Assembly: GCA_951799445.1 (NCBI GenBank) | Contig: OX637295.1 | Coordinates: forward strand, 15,066,001 to 15,130,000 | Direction: 5' to 3' | DNA length: 64,000 bases | Source of the DNA: Pseudisothecium myosuroides | Taxonomy: Eukaryota > Streptophyta > Bryopsida > Hypnales > Lembophyllaceae | Shown here: positions 45,551-56,420 of the stretch, piece after piece | How positions within the stretch are numbered: position 1 is the stretch's first letter | Layout: each line of letters opens with the position of its first letter | Position numbers and translations under genes: made by a program | Notes under the pieces: generated by a model | What the model saw: the letters and a program-made list of their open reading frames with translations, nothing else | Told to the model about the DNA's origin: nothing | Database searches by the model: none

Positions 45551-46069
45551 AATTTTGTTAAAGTGGCGGTATTTTCATTAGAGAAAGTTTGAACTCTGTA
45601 ATAGGTTACCAGGGTTTGATAAGCCAATATAAATTGGAAGCGGACCGAGCTACTAAAAGGATGGAATCTCTAATAAAAAGACAAGTTCATCTTGTATGAA
45701 TATTTGGATTGTCAAATAATATTTCTCCATTTTCTATTTGACAATTGTTAAAGGAGGGTACTTGCAATGGCTTTGATTAGTTGTGATTGGAGAATCGAGA
45801 ATCAATGGTATGACAATTGAGTGTACCAAGATGAACTGCAACAAAGGAAAATTTACCGTGCAACAAAAAAAATGTGATCCAGGGGTCTCTTTCAACACTA
45901 TTTAGCAGCTTTCTAGAGAATCCTCGTTTTTTTTCCAATGCATACACCGTTTTTTTGTGAATTTATTTCTATAGTTGTGAAGTTTGTTATTGTTATAGAT
46001 TTTAGAACGCAAGGTCTAAGCGTAAAAGTGCCACGTTTGAGGAATACCTCCATTTTAATAAAAATTTGG
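45551..46069. mobile_element. MITE with GTTAAAGTG ends, copy B
   Basis: The left end AATTTTGTTAAAGTGGCGG is mirrored by CCTCCATTTTAATAAAAATT. Partner of 13507-13992. Confidence 0.6.
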
Positions 46070-47441
46070 TTAAAGATGTTGCCATTATTTTAATTATCAT
46101 GGACAAAAGGAATATAAATAAATAAAAAAGTTATTTGCATCATACATTTATATATTTACAAAAGGTGGATAGAGTTCATCATAATAGATCCTCTGAAGAT
46201 GCAATCTCAATATCCTAATGGAAATGATACTACAGAATCAAGCTAGGTAGTCCATTCAATTAACAGTCAAATGTGTTAGACTTATTGTGGCAAGTGCATG
46301 GTTGGGTCTTATTACATTGTAGGTGCCTTGTAGATTGTTCATGTAACATCAAGGTGAGTGGTTAAGAAATCACATTGGATCTTGTTTTGTGTAGTAGATT
46401 GCTAAGTTGTCCTACTCGTGCAACAAATTATTTTGTATACCTACCGGTTACAAACTCATAGATCACCTAGTATCCAAAAGCTAAATATCTTTTAGTCATT
46501 GTTGATCCAATAGATTAATTGTAGATCCAATAGACTAATTGTAGAAGAAAAAGTGGTTTCAATCAATTGAGCTAGACAACTCTTGAAAACAAAAATTTGA
46601 TGAATTGAAAGAGAATATTTTGGAGGTTGGGATTTCTTTATATATGTTAATTGCATACATTTCATCCAATAGCAAGAAATAGAGGAGCATGTTTATGTGC
46701 GCATTGTTGGCCATACTCTTATCATGACACTTCAAACATTCAAATAATTAGCTTAATCTGTATATTTTGTATTATTTATATCTTGATTTCATTGGATTTG
46801 ATTAATCTATTATTTCAATTTATCACCTATTTATGTGTTCCTATTTGGAAAGTATTGATTCACCTAAATTTTACCATTCATTTACAACTTTTATCTCTTA
46901 CAACTCTTATCTACTATATTCAATTGTCATTATGTGACTTTATATGGAGACAAAGGTAACACCTTATTTCTTTATTGTGATTGAAAAATCAACCCACACT
47001 TACACATGATGATGGCTATTAGAAAATTGAGCTTGAATATGAGTGATCTTCTCTCAACCTCTAGTTGGTGCATTTTTCATGATATTAGAGTTCTCTAACT
47101 CTAGTGCATGTAGTCTCTCAAATAATCCCTAACTTGCTTTCACATAGTTAGTTGTAATAAAGTATTTTTTTTTAATTAATTATAATTAGTGCATATTCAA
47201 GCATCAATCATTTCAAGATTCCATAATCAATTCATCTATTGAGATGCTATTTCCAATGCTATGAAGGCCCATCAATCCATGATACTATAATTTCTTAGGT
47301 TTAGTTATATTAATGATATTTCTTCACATTTGAAAAGACATAACTACACTTTTTATGCTCTTTATTGTTGCTTTCAAGATAAAGACACTTTAAACTATAT
47401 GTTTATTTTAAAGCTGTAAATTTTTTGCTAACTAAGATAGC
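46070..47441. other. AT-rich noncoding, duplicated
   Basis: It aligns with 13993-14532 and 17059-17747. The junction near 46749 is the empty site of the nested foldback complex. No gene was recognised. Confidence 0.55.
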
Positions 47442-47445
47442 TTAA

Positions 47446-48380
47446 CCCTTAAAGGCCCAAGGCCTTTTTTCTGCCAAAAAACACTCAAAACTAACATTTC
47501 TATAGCAAGGAGTAAAAAAATTTGAAAAATGTTTTTTTTGCACATCTAACCATAGGATACTACACCTAACTAGTATGAGAATGTGTGGAAAAAATTTCAG
47601 AATTTTTGACCGCTCAGATTGCAAGATATCTGCGTTTAAAGTGGAAAAAAAAAGTATTTCAGCACATTGCGGGACTGGAGTTTTTAACTTTAAACATTTT
47701 TAACTTAAAATTTTTGCACTACAGAGTTTGAACTTCAAATCTTTATAATGTAAAATTGAGTTGAGAGTCTAGGAAAAAAATATGTATTCAAAAAAACTTA
47801 ATCATCATTCCTAAAACAATTATTAAGTAGAAGTAGGTATGAGATAGAAGGAAAAGCTAAAATATTAATATATTTTAGATGGAATTAAAATACACTAATT
47901 CCAATGGTGAGATTGTTCTAGCAAGTAAACTAAACCATGAGAATTTTTTTTTGTTTGACAAATTGCAAAAATAGCGTTTAGAAATGAATCCTACAAGTTA
48001 TTTTTTTCAAGAAGATGCTCTAACTGCCCCCAAAACAAGAATGTCCATAACTTTCTCATAACAAATCCAAATGAAATGAATCAAAGCTTTCCAAATAGAC
48101 AAAAATATAATCTACAAGAAAAAAAATATTTAAAAAAAAAAATCAAATTTTTGCCAATTTTTTTTTACTGCCCAGACTGCCCAGTTATAAAAAAAAATAA
48201 CATATTTGGTCATAACTTTTGACTCCTATTTCCAAATGTGCTGAAATTTAGTGCATATGAAAGATATTCCTCGCGCTCACCTTTTGTAAAGATTTCAGCT
48301 TAAAATATGGAAATCTCTAGTCACACGTACCCGCCCAAAATTTCTATACGGCCAAAAAACACATGCCGGTCCTTTAGGGG
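47446..48380. mobile_element. TTAA-family element 9 (copy B only)
   Basis: TTAA flanks it at 47442-47445 and 48381-48384. The left end CCCTTAAAGGCCCAAGG is of G type and the right end GCCGGTCCTTTAGGGG of Z type. Copy A has the unoccupied site TCAA at 17748-17751 between AAGATAGC and GCCATTGGA. It is 935 bp and noncoding. Confidence 0.85.
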
Positions 48381-48483
48381 TTAAGGCATTAGAGGAAATT
48401 TGAAGGCTCAAGTTTCGGGCTACTTTGCAATGACATCCCTAAGGATTTCCACGTCACCACTGGCCCCATGGTATCATGGTATT

Positions 48484-49206
48484 GGATGAATGCAAGAAAC
48501 ACCTGCCAATTTTGTTGCATTTTCACAATACTCATGATTTTGTTTTTGGAGTACTTTAAAATTAGAAAAATAATTAGAAAGAAATATGGCTAATGTATAC
48601 ACCTTTAAGATGAAAGTAATTACCAAAGGAAATGCATAGAAAAATTCTCTAAACAAGAGAACTAGAAAAGTGCCAAATCTCAAGAAAATGGATACTTTGA
48701 TGTTTTAATTAGGAAAAAATAGGAAAAAAAAGTAAATACAAAATATGAAAATTGGTCATTTCTAACAATTCTATGGAGATGGTCATTCATCCAAAAAAAA
48801 TCTAAAATAATATTTCATATGTTACAAAATGTAAGCACAAAGAAGAGCACTTTGTGGACTTCCACACCACATAAAATTAATTGTTTTTAGAATTCCTTTA
48901 AAAAATAGCTACAAGTCTACTAGAAGACCATTCTCTCCAAATTTCAGCTCCAAATTTGTTTTTTGGGGTACTAGAAATAGTATTAAAAACCTCCAAATTG
49001 GCAAGGGTGACATAAAATTGGGGTCTATTTTAAATAGTAAATTTTTTTTGAAAATTACAAAAATTAAGCAAGGTGTATAATAGCCATGAAAACCTTAATT
49101 ATAAATCCTGAGTCCATTGGAGCCAAAACGCAAAAGTTATGGCCAAAAAACAAATCAAAATGCAAGGTGTGACGCAAAATAGTACAAGTGTTTCTTGCAT
49201 TCACCC
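48484..49206. mobile_element. GCAAGAAACAC-family element, 723 bp (copy B only)
   Basis: The ends GGATGAATGCAAGAAACAC and, inverted, GGGTGAATGCAAGAAACAC lie between two TATT repeats (48480-48483 and 49207-49210). Copy A has a single TATT near 17840. The interior carries two divergent arms. No transposase ORF is present. Confidence 0.8.
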
Positions 49207-49519
49207 TATTACAAAATTCACCTGGTCTGATTTTTGAAAAGGATGTCAAGACATAATAATCACGATAGATTAGGGCAGTATAGTACAGGGCAACAAAGTT
49301 GAGGGTGCTTACTTGACAAATTAAACAAATATTGGCAAATTAAGCCAAATTAAGTGGCTTTTGAAGCTAGTTACTAAAAGCAATTAGCATCAAAAGTCAT
49401 TTACTTAATTTTGTGTGTATGAAGATGAAAAGAGAAGCTCTTTATACAAGTGGGGTAGTGGTAGGTAAAACAATCCATGAGGGTTGTGTAAATTATGATT
49501 GATAGGAGCTCAACCGCTC

Positions 49520-49950
49520 ATAGTTAAGTCATGCATATGCCGAAATTGTGTTCAAAGTCAAATTTTAGACCTCATTTAAGCATAGTAGAATAAATTTTTG
49601 TTTAAAACTTTGAATTAACTTAATGTGGGATTCCAACTAAATTTCATCTCCAAAAGTTTATTTGAGATTTTGAAACTCCAACTAAAAGTTATGGCCAAAT
49701 TTTAGAGAGGGGTTGGAAGAGACAATTTTTTTGACATTTTCAAACACCTTCTTTGAATTTTTTCCATAACTTTTTATTGGAGGCTGTAAACCTTAATAGA
49801 TTCTTAAAGATAAAATTCAACTTGGTTCCCCAAATTAACTCAATGAAAGTTTTTGGAAAAAAAAGTTATTCTACTATGCCTAAATGAGGTATGAAATTTG
49901 ATTCTGAACACAATTCTTGCATTTGACAATGACTGGTCTATCTTCAAATT
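49520..49950. repeat. Old foldback repeat, copy B
   Basis: Partner of 18165-18595, with imperfect inverted arms around a centre near 49740. AATTGTGTTCAAAGTCA at the left is mirrored near 49900. Confidence 0.6.
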
Positions 49951-51000
49951 GTTCCATGATACCTTTTGAGGATTCATGATGGACAATTGATTTCTCCATA
50001 AAAACAACCTCCTCACCGTTCATTTTCACCACATGTCAAGAGACTAATTCTTTCACATTGTCATCGAGAAAAATTCTTGATGGTAGATGGCCTTGAACTA
50101 TTTTGGACATTTTCTTTTTCTTCCACAACTTGATTAAAATGCAAGGTGCATCCAAGTGCAAGGTATCTAATAATCAAAGTTAAGGTGCATTAGAATACCT
50201 TAACTTGATTATTTAACACCTCATACTTGGATTTTGAGCCACTAATAAGCATCATCCATTGCGCCATAAGGTGAGCAACAATAGGAAAAAAACTAATGCT
50301 TAAGCAAAATAAATGATATCTATGGGGTCCTTGAAGGGTTGCATGTGGAGCGGCCCCGTGGAGGCCTCATAGTTTCTCTGATGCAATAATCATGTTGTAA
50401 AACTATTAGAAAGTGAGAATTAAATAAATATTTCTTCAATGAAAAGATATTACCTAAAATGATTTGCTCTTGGCTGATTCTCAACTTTGAATTGAACTAG
50501 CCTTTTCTCTCTTTCAATAAAATATCAATAACGTCCGGTACCTTTTAGAAAAACGAAGGGGAGATAAACAAAAATTCTATCCCTTTGACTGTGCAATCTT
50601 CACATCATAATAACATTTCTTGAGTGTTTTAATGGAAAAACAAAATGGACATATGTATGGAACAAGAATGCAAAAAAGGTGAAATGAGACATATGAAAAT
50701 TTCAATGCTATAGATTGGACTTAGGGCTTTTTTTTATCTTTGGCTTTATAGTGTCAAATTGCACTAGAAAAAATTAATTTGGCTAGAAAATGTGAATTTT
50801 TTTGCCAGAAAACTTCAAATTAAAAAAAGAATCTTAGATGAGATTTCCAAATTGTAGATGAAATCATAGTTTCGGATATGTGATATTTGCTAATGTGATA
50901 TTTTCTATCCAATATGTAGATGAATGTTGAAATTTGGAGCACCACTATAACATTTATATACCTACTTTGGCACTTCATAAAAAATAAAAAAATAAAAAAC
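49951..51000. other. Noncoding, duplicated
   Basis: Counterpart of 18596-19650, including the dispersed repeat at about 50795-50975. No gene was recognised. Confidence 0.5.
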
Positions 51001-51002
51001 TA

Positions 51003-51314
51003 CACTAAATAGGGTATTTAGTGTTGGATTACATTTAGTGTAATTACCACCCTACTTGACCCTACACTAAATGTCAATTTTAGGACGATTAGTATAGTGC
51101 TAAACTTCAATGCGCCGCCTTTGTCTTCTCTTCCCTTCTACCTTCCTTTAATAAGTTCTAACACTAAATGTAAACATTTTCAGATTTCAGATTTACCATA
51201 GAGTATATTTAATGTTAGAAATTACATTTAATGTTACTTACTTTAGCAGGCTTAATGATATTTAGTGTCATGGTTCGCAAATAGTGTTGCCAACACTAAA
51301 TACCCTATTTAGTG
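51003..51314. mobile_element. 312-bp MITE with CACTAAATAGGG ends (copy B only)
   Basis: CACTAAATAGGGTATTTAGT at the left returns perfectly inverted at the right, and TA borders both sides. Copy A lacks it near 19655. The interior repeats the word TTTAGTGT or its inverse many times (about 51041, 51068, 51166, 51262), which looks like subterminal protein-binding repeats. CACTA ends would suggest the CACTA superfamily, but the TA borders fit other superfamilies, so it is left open. Confidence 0.75.
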
Positions 51315-51775
51315 TAGTTGGGCTTCTTCGCGAAAATGGAGGCCGGACAGTTTAAGTGGATGGTAGTAGACCCCTTTAGCAGGCATGAGTTTCAGCCTCC
51401 ATGATCTTTCGTGACTAGGCACGGCATTTTGATTGCTTCGCACGGCTGGCCGTGAGAGGCCTCCCTGTGCTGCGCTCAAGGCAACGCCCCTTTTTTAGCT
51501 TGTGATAGTATATGTCTTTTATCCCGCTCATGTGGTCTTAAGTCAATTTTGTAAAGGGTAGGCCCAGTGAAGAGGGCCTCTCCTGGTTTAAAGCACCGGG
51601 TAGCTGACCTCACAAGACTAATCTTATAGGGTCAGCCCTATGAGATCTCACAATAACAATCTCACGGATTTGAAGGGCCCTAAAAATGTATTGTGCGTTG
51701 GTTGACCGGATTTTAAGCTCTAGCTGTTTGTGTCTTTCTCCCACCAAGCCAGCCACGTGTGGCTGGTATTGTCGT

Positions 51776-52187
51776 AAGGTAGGAGGCTCAAAAACCACTC
51801 ATCTAAGGGCTGGTCCGCCTTGTTTATATATTTCCTTGGATGGGAATATTTTTAGCTCATTTTTCAAACATAGAGAAATAGATGAGGAATCTTAACACAA
51901 GTGGTTTTATATATTTTTCAAAGCATTTTTGAATTACTTATGAACTTTCAAACGAATTGGTTTGTAGGTCCCTATTTTATAACCTTAGGTCTTCCATAAA
52001 CCGTTCACTTGCAAGGCTAGAGAACGATGGGGAAAGCAAAGAGAACGATTGGCTCTTTCAATTATTAATGCTTTTTTCCTTGATTCATTCAATGACTATA
52101 AAGGTCAATTTTAGAACTACCTCATGTCCATTTCACAATCATTTATAGGGACCAATCTTAATGCCCGTGCAATTTTAGAACCTCCTA
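51776..52187. mobile_element. MITE with AAGGTAGGAGGCTC ends, uninterrupted (copy B)
   Basis: TAAGGTAGGAGGCTC at the left is mirrored by GAACCTCCTACCTCA. It contains the empty sites of TTAA elements 4 (51996-51999) and 5 (52158-52161). Confidence 0.7.
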
Positions 52188-52311
52188 CCTCAATTTATCT
52201 CTTGTAATGAATTTTTGTTTCATTAGTAAAATTTTAAAAATTAAAATTAAAATTAAAAAATTAAAATTAATAACAAAACAAAACAAAATAAAATGCTAGA
52301 AATTCAATGAG

Positions 52312-52825
52312 TGGGACGGATGCAGGGATGGAATTGACGAAAAGGCCAGCTGTTCAAACTGGTAGACAGTCCACATGCGTCAGTGACTCAGTTTGCTCAC
52401 CAACAAATCGAATGCTCACAGATACTTTTGCTCCTTTTTTTTTTCTTTCTTTTAAACAACTCAGTTCTAGTGCATTTTCAATTGAATTCTTTTCTTCTTT
52501 TAAACAAACGGACAAATTCCATTGATAAGGGAAAAGTACATCGAACCAGGGAAGCAAGTTCCCCGCGGCAATTTTTTAAGCTTTTCAGACATCAAAAATC
52601 AGAAACTAACAACACAAATAACCAAGAGCCACTGAAGAGAATCTCCCCATCTTGGGTTACGTCAGTTTGCAGGTGATAGTCGGAGGCGATTCCTTTCACC
52701 AAAGAAACCCGACTGGAGCCAGGAATTCATCAACCTAAAGCTTGCACAGTTTCTTGGCCTTGAGCCCTGCAACCCGGGCATGATCGGTGAACATTTTCAA
52801 TTGAACTTGTGTCTGTCCATGGCTG
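52312..52825 (-). pseudogene. Coding-like fragment, copy B counterpart of 22265-22880
   Basis: It matches copy A but has indels (an extra stretch with CACTGAAGAGAA near 52630 and a deletion near 52720) that break the frame. This supports a relic rather than a working gene. Confidence 0.25.
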
Positions 52826-52834
52826 GTAGGGATA

Positions 52835-53626
52835 CCGTAAGTTAGGGTCAGATTCGTAAGACTCCATATGAAATCATTTCTTTTTCATAGATTTCCCCTA
52901 CGTTAACCTGATTTAGAATTTTCAGAGTTTCTTTGAAAGAGACTTGGAATATTTTGCTAAACTTTAGCCTCTAGCTTTACCAAAACTTGAGCAGGTCGGA
53001 AGTCAGAAGCTCACCTGGCCAGGCTGGGGCTGTGTCTTGCCATACCAGTTGGGAGTCATGACTAAGTTATTAAGTTAAGCTTATTCCATTTGCAGTGTTT
53101 TTTGCTGAATTGTTTTTACCTCAGGCTTTGTCTTCAGTAATGCGGGAGTCAGAGGTTCACCTAGGCCGAGGTGAACTGACCCCAAGGGAAAACACTAAAT
53201 TTTTTTATTTCTCATGCCTGATAAACTTGCAAATTTTGAATTCATATTCGCAATCAAAGGTCCCAAATTAGCTAGGAGGGTTATACTAGGTAAACAATCA
53301 AGCACAAAAATAGGGGGCCTTTTTTTTACACATACCCCTAGAATGACTTTTAGGAGGAGAAGTGAGGGGGTGTTCACCCCGGACAGGAAAAGGACTAAGC
53401 TTACTAAGTTCATGTATTCCGTGGATTTTTTATAATTATAAAGCAATCACCTTGGTATGTATATTATTTTTCATTTTTCATTTTTCATCAATTTTTTTTT
53501 TGAGAATTCAAATTATTTTCATTAACATTTCAAGTATGCCACGTTATAATTCTTGAAAATTTCATGACATGCCATATATAATTATATTTTGAATTAATTT
53601 TTAACAAATCTGACCCAAGCGTAGGG
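52835..53626. mobile_element. TA-flanked inverted-repeat element (copy B only)
   Basis: The ends CCGTAAGTTAGGGTCAGATT and, inverted, CCCTACGCTTGGGTCAGATT agree over most positions, with TA on both sides (52833-52834 and 53627-53628). Its 792 bp contain no convincing ORF. It replaces the region that in copy A holds 22800-23390. Confidence 0.72.
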
Positions 53627-53628
53627 TA

Positions 53629-54018
53629 TGTCTCTATTTAGATCATTCAATATTTTCACATCTGAATGCCTTTTGTATTGATGTACACAGAGCCAAAAAT
53701 AAAGTAGAGGTACTTATGATGGAAGCACCCAAAATTGTCAATATAAGCAATTCAGCATAGTTAAAGGCAACTTTTTCTAAAAATAATATTTTTGTAGTAT
53801 TAGCGAGTGAAAATCATGAATATTAAAAAGAAATAGATTTTTGGACGTGGTATGTAATTTCCATGATTTTTCAAAGTGACAGCTCCCCAGACCACTGAAA
53901 CTGTCATATAGGTGGACCCTAAACCGAAATTTACAAAAATCAATAGTCAACGAATGAGAGTTAGGTATGTGTCCTTCAAATGCGTCAACCAATCAGAGTT
54001 GAGCATTTTAAGGACACA
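53629..54018. other. End of copy B and unassigned noncoding sequence
   Basis: A short match to 23390-23450 (GAATGCCTTTTGTATTGATG) marks the last duplicated sequence. A weak hairpin pairs TGTCCTTCAAATGC near 53970 with GCATTTTAAGGACA at 54003-54016, just before TTAA element 10. Confidence 0.5.
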
Positions 54019-54022
54019 TTAA

Positions 54023-54929
54023 CCCCTATAATACCAAGGCATTTTCTGGCTCCGGAACCACTGAAAACTGTCATTTCTGCTGCGATCACTCCCTAAACCC
54101 AAAAAAACTTTTTTTTCAGAATCTAACCGTAGGAACTTGTACTTCACTTGTCTCTAATTATGTGGTAAAAATTTCAAGTCATTTGACCGTTCTAATTGGA
54201 AGATATTAGCATTCAAAGTTGGAAAAAAAAAGTATTTTTGAACTGTTTCCTTCAATTTCAAATGACTTTGACGGCCATTTGTGGATTTTTTTTGCACTGC
54301 ACAACTTAAAGTTGTAATTTTTTATGTTGAACATTTGAGTTGAGAGTTGTGGAAAAAAATTTCAGAATGTCAAACCTTGATTTTCACATATAAAAAAATT
54401 GTTAAATAGAAGTAGGTCCATAATTAAACGAAACACTAAATTGTTAATAGCTCTTAGGTGGAATTAAAACAACATAATCCCAATGGTGGGATTGTTCTTG
54501 CAAACAAACTTGACCTTGTAAAAAGAAATTGAAAAAAATTGAAAATTGCTTTCAAAAATGAATTCTATAAGTTGCTTTTTTTGAAGATGCTTAAATTGCC
54601 CAAAAAACAAGATTGTCCATAACTTTCTCATTATTAGTCCAAATAGAAAGAATCAAAGCTTCAAATGTAGACATAAACATGATCTTTGAGAATTTTTTTT
54701 TAAAAACAAACATTTTTTTTTTTTTTCTGCCCGCCGAACTGCTTTTTTGCTTTAGGATGGCATAACATTTGCTCCCTGGCACCGATTGAAAAAAAAATTA
54801 TATTTTTAGAAAGCTAATGTGATTCCCTATCTTCAAAAAAAGTTCCAAAAAATCAGGTCAAAATTTCAGGCCACACAGGCCTGCCCGAAATCCCAAGTGT
54901 CCCGCGAGGGGACTTTGGTACTTTAGGGG
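54023..54929. mobile_element. TTAA-family element 10
   Basis: TTAA flanks it at 54019-54022 and 54930-54933. The ends are CCCCTATAATACCAAGG and GGTACTTTAGGGG. It is 907 bp, the inverted counterpart of the subfamily at 7943-8848 (same order of V and W halves read backward). No transposase ORF is present. Confidence 0.85.
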
Positions 54930-55252
54930 TTAATGGAAGTCAAGGGACAAATTTAGTGACAATCTAAGGTACAAGAATGGGAACAGGGACGCTAATGGGT
55001 GCTTCTGCCTCATAATGGATAACTGAACTCCTGTACACCTCGATCCTTTTTTGAATTTTTGCACATTTTTGCTTATATCTTTGTATAGAAATATTATTTA
55101 CCAAAATTTCATTAATGTGGTTGTTAAGGAAGGTTGTCTTTTCTAGATTTAAGTATTGCATTGGATGAATAAGAACTTAGTTTGTCTACAGAATGCCTTG
55201 AAGCCCTCCATTCATTGTCCAGAATATGGACGTCGGACAGCTTCAGGATTAA

Positions 55253-55774
55253 TCCGTAAAGTTCTTTGACTATGTTTTCACCAAAAACACTCCAAAATTG
55301 CCCATTTCTAGTACAAGTACCAAATTTTAGAAAAAAATATTTTTGAACATATGCAACTGTAGGATCTTGTAGTATGCTAGTTTGAAAAGATGTTGAAAAA
55401 ATTTCACAAATTTCCACCATGTAGATTGCAAGATATTAGTGTTTGAATTGACAAAAGTCTTTTGTTTGGCCCTACAAAAAAACAGAGCAACTGTACTTCA
55501 CAAGGTCACATTTGTATGAAAAAAAGGCCATGTTGGTGGTGCTTCTTTGGATTCATTCTTCAAGGCAAGTTGGCTACATGCTTGAAAAATTCTAGATTAT
55601 TTGAAATTGTACAATATATAGGATAAAAATAGTAAGTAGAAAGAAGTAGAGAATGATTCAAAATACTAAATTGTTAAGAATTTAGTTATGGAATTGAAAA
55701 ATGTCAATTCCAGTGGTTGTAATGTTGTAATAAACAATCTAAATCCTATGATTTTATATATTTTTAATTTTTTC
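55253..55774. mobile_element. Half of a TTAA-family element (R-type end)
   Basis: It begins after TTAA (55249-55252) with TCCGTAAAGTTC and follows the R half of 23463-24658 through CTAAATTGTTAAGAATTTAG. It stops near 55774, where a different half begins at a TTAA. The far end of this element is not found. Confidence 0.65.
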
Positions 55775-55778
55775 TTAA

Positions 55779-56420
55779 CTCCTAAAGGACTGTTGTCCGT
55801 TCGGGGGACAAAAGTCATTTCGGGCATGTACCTATGGGAGTTTGTGTTTTCAGAATTTTTTGAAACTTTTCAGGGAGTGCAGAATGAAGAGAGCTACTTG
55901 CGGGTCAAAATTTTCTTGATTTGGAGCATCTTGCAAGAAGTTACGGCATTTTTTCTAGAAAATGGGGGAAGAGGGGCAGAACGGGCAGGGTCTGTGACCA
56001 CTCCCAGTGAGTTGACTGTGAGTCGGGCTGGGAGGGAGGGCAACAAGTCGGGTAGCTAGGGGAAGGGGCTGAAATGATGGGGCTCCCTGACAGGCGCTGC
56101 GGGCGCAACAACCAGGGGCCTGGCAACGCCTACGGGAACTCACCTTCTGTCTGCAGGAACTTGCGGAAGGTGGGCCTGCCCCCACCTACGGCTCCGCCTA
56201 AGGGCTTTGCCTGCGCCTCCGCCGGCAAGGGGCCACCTGTGGGGTCGGCAGGCACCCAACGGACGGTGGCAAGGTCAGCGCAGCACAGGTTGGGTCAGCG
56301 ACCACAGGCCCCGCGCCTGCGTAGTACCTGAGCTGCCGCTGAGTGTGCGGGGAACCCCTCTGCTCATGAAGGAGGGGCGTCCTTGGCCGATTACAAAATT
56401 GGATTTTTCCAACGGCTTCC
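55779..56420. mobile_element. P-type TTAA-family end running into a GC-rich block
   Basis: After TTAA (55775-55778) it starts CTCCTAAAGGACTGTTGTCC, as in element 4. From about 55960 to 56390 the DNA becomes strongly GC-rich. Related members have a much shorter GC-rich patch in the same relative place (for example 20485-20510). No right end was found. ORFs in the GC-rich block on both strands have low complexity (proline, glycine, arginine) and are not called. Confidence 0.5.

Larger units (their letters stand above)
25385..53725 (+). repeat. Segmental duplication, copy B
   Basis: This is the head-to-tail partner of copy A. The homology starts near 25385 and fades near 53725, where a short match to 23390-23450 is still visible. 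Copy B is longer because of private insertions at 25548-26316, about 26410-29715, 32236-33359, 33527-34551, 34778-36930, 38176-38765, 40298-41232, 47446-48380, 48484-49206, 51003-51314 and 52835-53626. The order of genes and older repeats is the same as in copy A. Confidence 0.88.
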
